DNA of 64,000 nt from RGIG9115 sp045128915 (GTDB lineage Bacteria; Bacillota; Clostridia; UBA1381). Each line of letters starts with the position of its first letter. Position 1 is the stretch's first letter. The notes under the pieces were generated by a model. That model searched no databases. It had not been told where the DNA came from and was given only the letters and a program-made list of their open reading frames with translations. The translations under genes and the position numbers were made by a program. Of this stretch, positions 1 through 8,511 are shown one piece after another. The stretch is from the NCBI GenBank assembly GCA_045128915.1, contig JBGVIT010000022.1, positions 1 through 64,000 on the forward strand, in the 5' to 3' direction.

Positions 1-57
1 TCGCAACTCTAATATTTCTTTTTCGTACTCTTGGATGTGTCTGTAGTTTCTTGGCAT
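1..57 (-). CDS. IS3-family transposase OrfA, N-terminal fragment (runs off the window)
   Basis: Only the first 19 codons are inside the window. The reading MPRNYRHIQEYEKEILELR resembles the start of the helix-turn-helix OrfA of IS3-family (IS150-like) elements in Clostridia. A strong AGGAGG ribosome site lies just upstream of the ATG, inside one arm of an inverted repeat. The rest of the transposase lies outside the window, so whether it is intact cannot be judged. Confidence 0.5.
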   Translation of the reverse strand, partial: MPRNYRHIQEYEKEILELR

Positions 58-64
58 AAAAAAT

Positions 65-101
65 CCTCCTATGGTAGTTTATTTTATTCTACCATAGGAG
101 G
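65..101. repeat. 13-bp inverted repeat covering the transposase ribosome binding site
   Basis: Arms at 65-77 and 89-101 are perfect inverted copies (cctcctatggtag / ctaccataggagg) around an 11-base AT-rich loop. On the transposase (minus) strand the promoter-distal arm contains the AGGAGG that precedes the start codon at 57. A transcript entering from outside the element would fold this hairpin and hide the ribosome site. Several insertion sequences use this kind of protection against read-through expression. Confidence 0.7.
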
Positions 102-169
102 TTATTTTTTTCTATTGTCCGTTTTTACTGGACTTGTTCAAATCAGGTGGGGTTAATTGATTATAGGAG

Positions 170-240
170 TTCGAGCCCCTTCTCTGAACAAAAAAAACAA
201 CGGATAAAAATCCGTTGTAATTTTGGTACGCGATCAGGGG
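170..240. repeat. Partial duplicate of the tRNA-Lys 3' end plus its terminator (copy 1)
   Basis: Positions 170-240 repeat 362-430 almost exactly; the differences I see are one extra A in the A-tract and one extra A after the hairpin. The copy contains the terminator hairpin (197-218) and the last bases of the tRNA, including CCA (tgg at 224-226) and the first part of the T arm, then diverges. It is a truncated tRNA tail, not a second tRNA gene. Confidence 0.8.
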
Positions 241-361
241 CACAGCTGCTACGCATCTTGACTGCTCGTCCACCGAAAAGCAAGCTTTTCAGTACCGGAC
301 TCACACCTTTTTGCTAAAAACGATTATCAATCGTTTTCTAAACGCAAAAACCCTCTCAGGC
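241..361. other. Structured 121-base spacer between the two tRNA-tail copies
   Basis: There is no coding potential. The segment holds a short inverted repeat at 275-290 (gaaaagc/gcttttc). It also holds a nested structure in which an outer stem (308-314 with 344-350) encloses an 8-bp hairpin (317-324 with 330-337). It is bracketed by the duplicated tRNA tail. It could be a small mobile or repeat element, or an insertion scar. I do not recognise it. Confidence 0.4.
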
Positions 362-381
362 TTCGAGCCCCTTCTCTGAAC

Positions 382-410
382 AAAAAAACAACGGATAAAA
401 ATCCGTTGTA
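382..410 (-). terminator. Rho-independent terminator of tRNA-Lys
   Basis: On the minus strand a 9-bp stem (388-396 with 401-409, AAAA/TTTT loop) is followed by a run of seven T. It lies directly after the tRNA 3' CCA. Confidence 0.85.
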
Positions 411-413
411 TTT

Positions 414-489
414 TGGTACGCGATCAGGGGCTCGAACCCTGGACACCCTGATTAAGAGTCAGGTGCTCTACCAACTGAGCTAATCACGC
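414..489 (-). tRNA. tRNA-Lys(CTT)
   Basis: Read on the minus strand, the gene folds as a standard cloverleaf of 76 nt with encoded CCA. The acceptor stem is GCGTGAT/ATCGCGT, the D stem GCTC/GAGC and the anticodon stem CCTGA/TCAGG. The anticodon loop CTCTTAA gives anticodon CTT (lysine, AAG). The T arm is CAGGG-TTCGAGC-CCCTG. The discriminator is A. A good promoter lies 22 bases upstream and a terminator lies downstream, so it is a single-gene transcription unit. Confidence 0.95.
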
Positions 490-511
490 ATTTATTTAAC
501 TAACGTGTGGT

Positions 512-540
512 ATTATAACACAGCTACGTGAGTTTGTCAA
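512..540 (-). promoter_or_regulatory. SigA-type promoter of tRNA-Lys
   Basis: The minus strand reads TTGACA (535-540), a 17-base spacer, then TATAAT (512-517). The match to the consensus is perfect, and transcription would start just before the tRNA 5' end at 489. Confidence 0.85.
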
Positions 541-713
541 TACTTTTTTTGAAAAAAAATTAAGAAATTCACAACTCATTGCTTGTATATAATATCATAT
601 GCCTTCAAAAAAGTCAAGCAAACTTCAAAAAAAGTACTTCCATGACAGTTAATTTCATTAAAATAATATACAATCAGCACAGATTTTATTCATTTTTGTC
701 TAAAATACATAAG

Positions 714-758
714 TTAAAAACCGGCTGCTTGCCCTATTCAAAGCTACAAGCGCCGGTT
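714..758 (-). terminator. Terminator downstream of spoIIP
   Basis: On the minus strand a GC-rich stem (aaccggc pairing with gccggtt, extended by gcttg/caagc) begins right after the spoIIP stop and ends in a short T run (716-720). Confidence 0.65.
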
Positions 759-760
759 GA

Positions 761-1837
761 TTACGGATTCAACACCTCGCCGATAATACCTGCAAGAAGT
801 ACAGCACCGTTTTTTGCTTCGGATAAGGTGTTGCCATGAGTTCCTATTTCAAGTATCAGACTGTATGGTGTCAGGTGATGATTAAATCTTTCTTCTCTTA
901 AATTTATCGGACGCATCAGGTCAGAATATTTTTCTTCGGCTTTTTGCTGAATTTTCAATGCAAAGTTCAGGTTATCTTTCCAATGGGGATGTGTAAGTCC
1001 CCCTCCGTCTGTTCCGCAAACTATCATCATCTGTGCACATTTTTTGTTGCCGGCTGATGTTGTAAGCTTTACTCTTGTACCGTCAGGTTTTGTTACCGCA
1101 TCGCGATGTATATCCAGAATAACGCTTATGTTTTTGTTCTGCTCAAGATTTTTCTTGGCAGTAGATAGTGACCTGCCGTATGCCCCCTGATAGCTTGGGT
1201 AGTCGTGAACTGTTGTATCATGCGTCACCGTAAAACCCATTTTTTCAAGTTCTTCGCTTATTACATTTCCCACCGCAATCATGTTTTTCGTTTCGTCAGT
1301 ACTGCGGCTGTTGTCGGGAAGACCGTTTTGTTCTTCGGGAGTGTAACATTCTGTGGTATGAGTATGGATTATTAAAATTTCCGGCTTGTTTTTTATTGAT
1401 AAAGGTATAGTGTTAAATTCATCAATATTAATTTCATATTTGGTATCGTTTTTTATAGCGGTTGATGAATGGCTTGTTTTCTCCTCTGTCACAATGTGCA
1501 GGGGAGTAGCGGTGGCTTCGGCTTCTGGATTTTGAGGTGGTTGAGTTGTATAGGTGTATGTTTTTGCATCTTCAAATATTCCCCCATAGTCTGACAGTAT
1601 CTCCACCGGTTTTTTTCTGACAGCATCTTCTATGTATTGGTGAACCTTTGTGATTAATGACGGCTCCTCATTAACGGGGAGTATGTCTTTTATGGCATTA
1701 TCCGGCTCTGTATTTCTGAAAGCCGTAGTGGCAGCAGGGGCGAATGGTTTTTTTGCTGCTATTACAGAAAAACCGCCTGCCGCTGCTGCCAAAATAACAG
1801 CCACAATATGTTTTCGTGTTATGACGAAGCATCTCAA
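761..1837 (-). CDS. spoIIP: Stage II sporulation protein P (SpoIIP)
   Basis: Peptidoglycan amidase and endopeptidase that, with SpoIID and SpoIIM, thins septal peptidoglycan during forespore engulfment. The 358-residue product has an N-terminal hydrophobic anchor (about residues 9-28), a variable linker, and the SpoIIP catalytic domain in the C-terminal half. That domain shows the HTHTTE zinc/catalytic motif and the DIHRDA motif typical of the family. The start is TTG at 1837, with GGAGG 8 bases upstream; no in-frame ATG precedes the anchor. It is the last gene of a minus-strand cluster after spoIVA and a lipoprotein gene, which suggests mother-cell expression. Confidence 0.9.
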   Translation of the reverse strand: MRCFVITRKHIVAVILAAAAGGFSVIAAKKPFAPAATTAFRNTEPDNAIKDILPVNEEPSLITKVHQYIEDAVRKKPVEILSDYGGIFEDAKTYTYTTQPPQNPEAEATATPLHIVTEEKTSHSSTAIKNDTKYEINIDEFNTIPLSIKNKPEILIIHTHTTECYTPEEQNGLPDNSRSTDETKNMIAVGNVISEELEKMGFTVTHDTTVHDYPSYQGAYGRSLSTAKKNLEQNKNISVILDIHRDAVTKPDGTRVKLTTSAGNKKCAQMMIVCGTDGGGLTHPHWKDNLNFALKIQQKAEEKYSDLMRPINLREERFNHHLTPYSLILEIGTHGNTLSEAKNGAVLLAGIIGEVLNP

Positions 1838-1872
1838 AAATCATTCCTCCTTTGTTATAGGTTGCATTTGTG

Positions 1873-2556
1873 TCAGGACGGCAGATATTCGGGCTTTATG
1901 TATCCCCTTATTTTTTCTATGGGAATAGGGAATTCAACAACGCCTCTTGCATAATAGGAAAGCTCGTATGGCTGATAGAAAATTACAAGATTTTTGCCGT
2001 CAAGATAAAATTTATCCTGACGCGATTTATCTATTGAAGGCTGTTCCCAAAGGTCATGGTATTTGTCATTTTGAGTTTCGATGAGTTCGGTTATCCTCTG
2101 GGATAAAATTTTCTCATACGTATCATCAATAAACAGGTCTGAAAGCTTAAGTATCCGATATGACTTTACATCAAAATTTTTTGCACTCCACCACACATTT
2201 CCGTGAAGCCCCGTAAGATACACATATTTTTCTGTGACTGTGCTGATGATTGTACTGCCGTTTAGTTTAATATCATTTCTCACCTGAAGACAAGGCGGCT
2301 CGCTGCCACGCAGAGTTATACTGCCGGCTCTTTGCTTAAAATCATCAATCCATTCATTTGCTTCTTCTGCAAAAAGACTGTTTAGCTCTGCCATTTTTTC
2401 GTCTGCTTCATCAAAGGCTAAAACCTCGCAGTTTATGGTATAGCTGTCTGTTTTCTCCTCTATGTTTTCCACATTGGTTTTTGTCTGCTTTCCTGACGAG
2501 CAGGAACACAAAAGAATAATAAGGGTGATGGATAAAACCTTTAAAGTATTATGCAA
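1873..2556 (-). CDS. DUF3298/RsiV-like lipoprotein
   Basis: A 227-residue predicted lipoprotein. The N-terminal hydrophobic segment ends in a lipobox (LLCSCS, acceptor Cys near residue 17). The remainder resembles the DUF3298 fold seen in RsiV-type anti-sigma factor ectodomains and other surface proteins; this is seen in segments such as VYLTGLHGNVWW and FYQPYELSYYARGVVEFPI. The start is TTG at 2556, overlapping the 3' end of spoIVA by 16 bases, so translational coupling is likely. No sigma or anti-sigma transmembrane partner is adjacent. Its position between spoIVA and spoIIP points to a role at the envelope in sporulation, but the function is unknown. Confidence 0.65.
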   Translation of the reverse strand: MHNTLKVLSITLIILLCSCSSGKQTKTNVENIEEKTDSYTINCEVLAFDEADEKMAELNSLFAEEANEWIDDFKQRAGSITLRGSEPPCLQVRNDIKLNGSTIISTVTEKYVYLTGLHGNVWWSAKNFDVKSYRILKLSDLFIDDTYEKILSQRITELIETQNDKYHDLWEQPSIDKSRQDKFYLDGKNLVIFYQPYELSYYARGVVEFPIPIEKIRGYIKPEYLPS

Positions 2557-4019
2557 ATCAAACCACCGCTTCCTTCATTTATAATTCTCTGGAGAGTTTC
2601 ACGCAGTTTGTTTCTTGATTCGTCAGGCATTCTTGAAAGCTTGTTGTGAAGTCCTTCATTTACCAGCTCATATAAGGATTTGCCGAAAATGTTTGACTCC
2701 CATATCTTTGCCGGATCAGATTCAAATTCCTCAAGAAGATAATGAACAAGCTCTTCACTTTGCTTTTCTGTTCCTACAATAGGGCAAACTTCTGTTTCGA
2801 TATTTGCTTGCATCATATGAATACTTGGCGCTGATGCCTTGAGCTTTACGCCAAATCTTCCGCCTTGCTTAACTATCTTCGGTTCGTCAAGAGTCAGTTC
2901 GTCTGTACCCGGTGATACTATGCCGTATCCGGTTTCGCGTACTGACTTGAGCGCTACCGCGATTTTATCGTATTCTGATTTGGTAGAGGACAAATCCTTT
3001 AATAGCATCATAAGCGACATTTCGTCGCAAAGCTCAAAGCCTGTTTCCTCGCTTAGAATTTTGTAGAATATACTTGTGGGAATATTCGCTTGCATTACTA
3101 CCTCGCCAATGCCTAAATCCATCCCTTCAATATATGAAGATTCCACAAACTCAAACATACCTATTTCATCAGCAAGCTTTTTAGCGTGTCGCACCTTACT
3201 AAGCTCTGCTATTTTAGACGGTAATGCTTCGTTAATAGATTTTTTAAGCCAATGGTCATTCCCTAAAGCAGAAAACCATGATGGTACTTTTATGTTTATT
3301 TCCTTTAAAGGAAATTCAAATAATACAGCTTCAATAATTTTGTGAATATCTGCAGAATCCAGCTCGGCACAGTTTACGGGTACAACGGGTACGCCGTAAT
3401 CATTTTCCATACAGCATCTCATTTCTTCAATATGAGAAGCCTGCGGATTTGTGGTATTGAGCAGTACAATAAATGGCTTGTTTATCTCTTTAAGCTCATT
3501 AATGACTCTGCGCTCAGCAGGTATGTAGTCCTCTCTTGGAATGTCTGTAATACTTCCGTCGGTGGTGATAACAAGTCCGATATTTGAATGTTCACATATT
3601 ACCTTTTTAGTTCCTATTTCTGCAGCATCATAAAAAGCGATAGGCTCATCGCTCCAGGGAGTTGAAACCATTCTCGGTGCTTCATCCTCAATATATCCCA
3701 GAGCGCTGTCAACAATATATCCAACACAGTCAATCATGCGCACTTTGAGATGTGCATTATCGCCGAGAGATATTTCTACTGCTTCATTGGGTATAAACTT
3801 CGGCTCCGTAGTCATAATTGTTTTTCCTGCGGCAGACTGTGGAAGTTCATCCTTTGCCCTTTCTGCCTGATAGCTGTTCTGAATGTTGGGGATTACCAAC
3901 AAGTCCATAAATTTTTTGATAAAAGTCGATTTGCCTGTGCGCACCGGTCCTACTACTCCTATATAAACATCTCCTCCGGAACGCTCTGCTATATCGCTGT
4001 AAACATTGTATTCTGCCAT
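2541..4019 (-). CDS. spoIVA: Stage IV sporulation protein A (SpoIVA), spore-coat basement ATPase
   Basis: Cytoskeletal-type ATPase that polymerises on the mother-cell face of the outer forespore membrane and anchors the spore coat. The 492-residue length matches the family. The N-terminus gives the family-typical MAEYNVYSDIAERSGGDVYIG, followed by a Walker A motif GPVRTGKST and a Walker B-like region with DCVGYIV. A strong ribosome site (aggagg) precedes the ATG. It heads a minus-strand cluster with the lipoprotein and spoIIP, divergent from rpoB. A SigE-like promoter candidate lies at 4052-4082. Confidence 0.95.
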   Translation of the reverse strand: MAEYNVYSDIAERSGGDVYIGVVGPVRTGKSTFIKKFMDLLVIPNIQNSYQAERAKDELPQSAAGKTIMTTEPKFIPNEAVEISLGDNAHLKVRMIDCVGYIVDSALGYIEDEAPRMVSTPWSDEPIAFYDAAEIGTKKVICEHSNIGLVITTDGSITDIPREDYIPAERRVINELKEINKPFIVLLNTTNPQASHIEEMRCCMENDYGVPVVPVNCAELDSADIHKIIEAVLFEFPLKEINIKVPSWFSALGNDHWLKKSINEALPSKIAELSKVRHAKKLADEIGMFEFVESSYIEGMDLGIGEVVMQANIPTSIFYKILSEETGFELCDEMSLMMLLKDLSSTKSEYDKIAVALKSVRETGYGIVSPGTDELTLDEPKIVKQGGRFGVKLKASAPSIHMMQANIETEVCPIVGTEKQSEELVHYLLEEFESDPAKIWESNIFGKSLYELVNEGLHNKLSRMPDESRNKLRETLQRIINEGSGGLICIIL

Positions 4020-4051
4020 AAAAAGCTCCTCCTAACGCATTTGTTTATTAC

Positions 4052-4082
4052 AGCTATATGCAGAGGGTTTATTTTATATTCC
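4052..4082 (-). promoter_or_regulatory. spoIVA: Candidate SigE-type promoter for spoIVA
   Basis: The minus strand reads GGAATATA, about 13-14 bases, then CATATAGCT. This resembles the mother-cell SigE pattern (ATA-centred -35, CATACA-like -10). spoIVA is a SigE-dependent gene in Bacillus, which supports the reading, but the match is imperfect. Confidence 0.4.
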
Positions 4083-4191
4083 GTAATTTTTAAGATAACA
4101 ATTTGTCGAAAAATACGCTATAAAAGGGCATGAGAGGGAAGTTGTACAAAAAGCCTGAAAAAATAATGGTTATTTTTGTTAGAATAGATTG

Positions 4192-4220
4192 TTGACAAAA
4201 AAATAGTTTGGTGTTAGACT
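4192..4220 (+). promoter_or_regulatory. SigA-type promoter of rpoBC
   Basis: TTGACA (4192-4197), a 17-base spacer, then TAGACT (4215-4220). A second TATAAT-like hexamer (4228-4233) lies slightly downstream and could be used instead. Either start produces a leader of about 80-95 bases that contains the hairpin at 4244-4282. Confidence 0.6.
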
Positions 4221-4243
4221 AAAATAGTATAATTATGATAAAA

Positions 4244-4282
4244 TTGCCTGGTTTGTCGGTTCGAGACAAATATTTCGGGCAA
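4244..4282 (+). promoter_or_regulatory. Structured leader hairpin upstream of rpoB
   Basis: An outer 8-bp stem (4244-4251 with 4275-4282) stacks on an inner 6-bp stem (4252-4257 with 4265-4270). The loop has seven bases (GGTTCGA), and there is a 4-base bulge (TATT) on the 3' side. No U-tract follows directly, so it is not a simple terminator. It lies between the promoter and the rpoB ribosome site. Possibly a protein-binding or stability element; hand-folded only. Confidence 0.5.
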
Positions 4283-4321
4283 AAAAACAACGTATTTATT
4301 ATTATATGAGGTGATAGATTA

Positions 4322-7300
4322 ATGGTGCATCAGGTAACAGCAGGCAAAAATACCCGTCTTAGCTATTCCAAAATCAAAGAACCATTGCCCATGCCGAATC
4401 TCATCGAGGTTCAGAAGAATTCATATCAATGGTTTTTAGAGGAAGGGCTTAAGGAAGTTTTTGAGGACGTTTCCCCAATAACTGACCATTCAGGAAACCT
4501 TGTTCTTGAGTTTTTTGATTATACTCTCGAATATAACCCCAAGTGGTCTGTTGAGGAATGTAAGGAAAGAGACGCAAAGTATGCGGCTCCTCTTAAAGTG
4601 TCCGTAAGACTTATCAATCAGGAAACCGGCGAAATCAAGGAGCAGGAAATATTTATGGGTGATTTCCCGCTTATGACAGAGCAGGGAACATTCATTATCA
4701 ATGGTGCTGAACGTGTTATTGTCAGCCAGTTGGTTCGTTCTCCCGGTATCTACTATGCTTTCGACCGTGACAAGACAGGAAAGCCGCTTTATACATCAAC
4801 AGTAATTCCATACAGAGGTGCATGGCTTGAATACGAAACAGATTCAAACGATGTTTTCTACGTGCGTATAGACCGTACAAGAAAGCTCCCCGTAACTGTT
4901 CTTATTCGTGCATTGGGCAGCATTGACAATCCTCATATGCTTGAAAAGAATTCATCCATTATCGAATTATTCGGCGAAGATCCCAAGCTTCTTGCGACCT
5001 TTGAAAAGGATAAGATTGATAATCGTGATGAAGCTTTGCTTGAAATTTATAAAAGACTTCGTCCCGGTGAGCCTCTTAACGTAGAAAATGCTGAATCTCT
5101 TATATTCAATATGCTTTTCGATCCTAAGAGATATGACCTTGCAAAAGTAGGACGTTATAAGTACAACAAAAAGCTTGAAATGTATGGCAGAATAAGAGGC
5201 AAGCAGCTTGCCCGTGATGTTGTTGATCCCAGAACAGGCGAAGTGATAGCATCAGCCGGCGATGTTCTTTCAGAAGACATGGCTCATGCAATAGACAGAG
5301 CAGGCGTAAATGTTGTATATCTTACAATAGAAGAAAAAGAAGTCAAGGTATTCTCAAACGATATGGTTTATCTTTCAGAATACGTTGATGAGTCAATATG
5401 CAAAGCTTTAGTTGAAGCAGGTGTTGACAACTGCAAGACTGAAGAAGAGCTTTATACATTCAAGGTATCAAGAAAAGCACTTGAAGCTGTTCAGGCAAAA
5501 ATTGATGAAATGGTTGAAGCAAAAGAAATCACCAAGAAATCTATACCTGAAGAAACAGCAGCTCTCATTGCACGTTCAATGGCAGAGCTTTCACCCAAGC
5601 ATGTAATACGTGAGGATATTCTTGCATCAATCAACTATGTGTTTAACCTTTCAAACGGAACAGGCGAAGTTGATGATATCGACCACTTGGGTAACAGACG
5701 TCTCAGAAGTGTAGGCGAGCTTCTTCAGAATCAGTTCAGAATAGGTCTTTCAAGAATGGAAAGAGTTGTACGTGAAAGAATGTCAACTCAGGACCTTGAA
5801 ATAATCACACCTCAGTCACTTATTAATATAAGACCAATAATTGCTGCAATAAATGAATTTTTCGGCTCATCACAGCTTTCACAGTTCATGGACCAGCCAA
5901 ACCCCCTTGCAGAGCTTCGTCATAAGAGAAGAATATCTGCACTCGGTCCGGGCGGTCTTTCAAGAGAAAGAGCCGGATTTGAAGTTCGTGACGTTCACTA
6001 TTCTCACTATGGAAGAATGTGTCCTATCGAAACTCCTGAAGGTCCGAACATCGGTCTTATCACATCGCTTGCAACATTCTCAAGAATAAATCAATACGGA
6101 TTCATCGAAGCACCTTACAGAAAGGTTGATAAAGCAACCGGCTGTGTAACAGACGAAATCGTTTACATGACAGCAGACATGGAAGATGAATTCATAATCG
6201 CTCAGGCAAACGAGCCTCTTGATGAAAATGGCAAATTCCTCGACAAGAGAGTTTCAGCACGTTTCCGTGATGAAATTCTGGAAGTGCCTGCTGCAAACAT
6301 TGACTACATGGACGTATCACCGAGACAGCTTGTTTCAGTTGTTACAGCATGTATTCCGTTCCTTGAAAACGACGACGCTAACCGTGCGCTCATGGGTTCA
6401 AACATGCAATGTCAGGCAGTACCCCTGCTCACCACAGACTCACCAATAGTGGGAACAGGAATTGAGCATAAGGTTGCTCAGGACTCCGGCTCTGCAATAC
6501 TTGCAAGAGAAGGCGGCGTTGTTGAAAAGGTAGATTCAGAATATATCGAAATCAAGGGTGAAAGCGGAGCTGTTCATACCCATAAGCTCACTAAGTTCGC
6601 CCGTTCAAACCAGAGCACCTGCATCAATCACAGACCTATCGTTAAGGTTGGCGAAACTGTTGAAAAATCACAGATTATCGCTGACGGACCTGCTATGTCA
6701 AACGGAGAGCTTGCTCTCGGTAAGAACATTCTTATCGGATTTATGACATGGGAAGGTTATAACTACGAGGATGCTGTATTAATCAGTGAAGAGCTTGTAA
6801 AGAACGACGTATTCACTTCAATTCACATCGAAGAATATGAATGTGAAGCACGTGATACAAAGCTCGGACCTGAAGAAATCACAAGAGATATTCCTAACGT
6901 TTCTGAGGATGCTCTTAAGGACCTTAACGAAGTAGGTATTATAAGAATAGGTGCTGAAGTTCGTTCAGGAGATATTCTTGTAGGTAAAGTAACTCCTAAG
7001 GGAGAAACTGAGCTTACAGCAGAAGAAAGACTTCTTCGCGCAATCTTCGGTGAAAAGGCAAGAGAAGTAAGAGATACATCACTTCGTGTTCCTCACGGTG
7101 AAAATGGTATCATAGTAGATGTTAAGGAGTTCACAAGAGAAAACGGCGATGAACTCAGCCCCGGCGTAAACAAAGTGGTAAGATGCTACATTGCCCAGAA
7201 GAGAAAGATTTCTGTGGGTGATAAGATGGCAGGTCGTCATGGTAACAAGGGTGTCGTTTCAAGAGTTCTTCCAAAAGAAGACATGCCGTTCCTCGAAGAC

Positions 7301-8485
7301 GGAACACCACTTCAGATAGTGCTTAACCCCTTGGGCGTACCTTCGCGTATGAACATCGGTCAGGTACTTGAAATGCATCTTGGTTATGCATACAGAACTC
7401 TCAGCTTCATGGAGCCTGAAGAAATCAGAAAGAACATTGTCCGTGTTGCTGCAAATCGTGTAGAAGCACTTCACTTAAATGATGAGCTTGGCGCAAAGAC
7501 TGACTATCTTAACAAGGTAAGCAATGCTTTGCTTGAGATGGACAGAAGCGATATGTCAAAGAAGGCAATTATGAAGGCTGTCAAGACAGTAAGAGCGCAG
7601 AGTGCAGCTGTTACTGAGGCGATAGAAGAAATAGTTGACTATTCAATAGAATATGCAGAAACTATAATTGAAGCTCTTAAGAACGTTGAGCCGGGCAAGT
7701 TCCTTAAGCTTGCAACACCCGTATTCGACGGTGCTCAGGATGAAGACCTTGCAGACGCATTTATGATTGCAGGTCTGAGAAAAGACTTCAAGTCAGTTGT
7801 TTATGACGGTCGTACAGGAGAAAAGTTTGATAATCCTGTTACAGTCGGTGTCATGCATTATCTCAAGCTCGACCACTTGGTTGACGATAAGATTCATGCC
7901 CGTTCAACCGGCCCGTACTCACTTGTAACACAGCAGCCTCTCGGTGGTAAAGCACAGTTTGGCGGTCAGCGTTTCGGTGAAATGGAAGTTTGGGCATTGG
8001 AAGCATACGGCGCAGCATATACGCTCCAGGAAATTCTTACTGTAAAATCTGACGATATAGTTGGACGTGTTAAGACATACGAAGCAATAGTCAAAGGTGA
8101 AAATATTCCGAAGCCGGGTATCCCTGAATCATTCAAGGTACTTGTTAAGGAACTTCAGTCGTTGGCTCTTGATATCCGCATACTCAATAATATGGGTGAG
8201 GAAATAGACCTTGACGAAGTGACAGAGGACGAGGACGATTACGCACCAAGAGAAGACTACTCAAAGGTTATGGAGGATGCTGACGGAATAAATCTCCAGC
8301 TTGACGAGAGTAATATAGCAGAGGCAGGAATGATTCCTGACTATGAATATTCAGAACTCGACGAGTTAGATGATCCTGAAGATTCTGATGAGATAGACGA
8401 TTTTGACTATACTGTTGAGGACGACGATTTCATTGACGACGGTGTTGATGAAGATGATGCGTTCGACAATGATTTGGAAGATTAA
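4322..8485 (+). CDS. rpoB: DNA-directed RNA polymerase beta subunit
   Basis: Forms the catalytic core of RNA polymerase with beta-prime. The 1387-residue product contains the standard landmarks: the rifampicin-pocket region GSSQLSQFMDQ with HKRRISALGPGGL, the NYEDAV and GDKMAGRHGNKG segments, and the C-terminal GGQRFGEMEVWALEAYGAAY clamp. The rifampicin pocket looks wild type. The C-terminus carries an unusually long tail of about 90 residues rich in Asp and Glu after the conserved core. The start is ATG at 4322 with ribosome site GAGGTGATAG. It is followed 26 bases later by rpoC in the same operon. No rplL-type gene precedes it, unlike in many Firmicutes. Confidence 0.98.
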   Translation: MVHQVTAGKNTRLSYSKIKEPLPMPNLIEVQKNSYQWFLEEGLKEVFEDVSPITDHSGNLVLEFFDYTLEYNPKWSVEECKERDAKYAAPLKVSVRLINQETGEIKEQEIFMGDFPLMTEQGTFIINGAERVIVSQLVRSPGIYYAFDRDKTGKPLYTSTVIPYRGAWLEYETDSNDVFYVRIDRTRKLPVTVLIRALGSIDNPHMLEKNSSIIELFGEDPKLLATFEKDKIDNRDEALLEIYKRLRPGEPLNVENAESLIFNMLFDPKRYDLAKVGRYKYNKKLEMYGRIRGKQLARDVVDPRTGEVIASAGDVLSEDMAHAIDRAGVNVVYLTIEEKEVKVFSNDMVYLSEYVDESICKALVEAGVDNCKTEEELYTFKVSRKALEAVQAKIDEMVEAKEITKKSIPEETAALIARSMAELSPKHVIREDILASINYVFNLSNGTGEVDDIDHLGNRRLRSVGELLQNQFRIGLSRMERVVRERMSTQDLEIITPQSLINIRPIIAAINEFFGSSQLSQFMDQPNPLAELRHKRRISALGPGGLSRERAGFEVRDVHYSHYGRMCPIETPEGPNIGLITSLATFSRINQYGFIEAPYRKVDKATGCVTDEIVYMTADMEDEFIIAQANEPLDENGKFLDKRVSARFRDEILEVPAANIDYMDVSPRQLVSVVTACIPFLENDDANRALMGSNMQCQAVPLLTTDSPIVGTGIEHKVAQDSGSAILAREGGVVEKVDSEYIEIKGESGAVHTHKLTKFARSNQSTCINHRPIVKVGETVEKSQIIADGPAMSNGELALGKNILIGFMTWEGYNYEDAVLISEELVKNDVFTSIHIEEYECEARDTKLGPEEITRDIPNVSEDALKDLNEVGIIRIGAEVRSGDILVGKVTPKGETELTAEERLLRAIFGEKAREVRDTSLRVPHGENGIIVDVKEFTRENGDELSPGVNKVVRCYIAQKRKISVGDKMAGRHGNKGVVSRVLPKEDMPFLEDGTPLQIVLNPLGVPSRMNIGQVLEMHLGYAYRTLSFMEPEEIRKNIVRVAANRVEALHLNDELGAKTDYLNKVSNALLEMDRSDMSKKAIMKAVKTVRAQSAAVTEAIEEIVDYSIEYAETIIEALKNVEPGKFLKLATPVFDGAQDEDLADAFMIAGLRKDFKSVVYDGRTGEKFDNPVTVGVMHYLKLDHLVDDKIHARSTGPYSLVTQQPLGGKAQFGGQRFGEMEVWALEAYGAAYTLQEILTVKSDDIVGRVKTYEAIVKGENIPKPGIPESFKVLVKELQSLALDIRILNNMGEEIDLDEVTEDEDDYAPREDYSKVMEDADGINLQLDESNIAEAGMIPDYEYSELDELDDPEDSDEIDDFDYTVEDDDFIDDGVDEDDAFDNDLED

Positions 8486-8511
8486 TCAGATTTTCATACG
8501 GAGGTTATCAG

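Noticed and set aside
170..240. A second tRNA gene at the first tail copy
   Set aside because: Only the 3' end of the T arm and acceptor are present; no D arm or anticodon arm can be folded.
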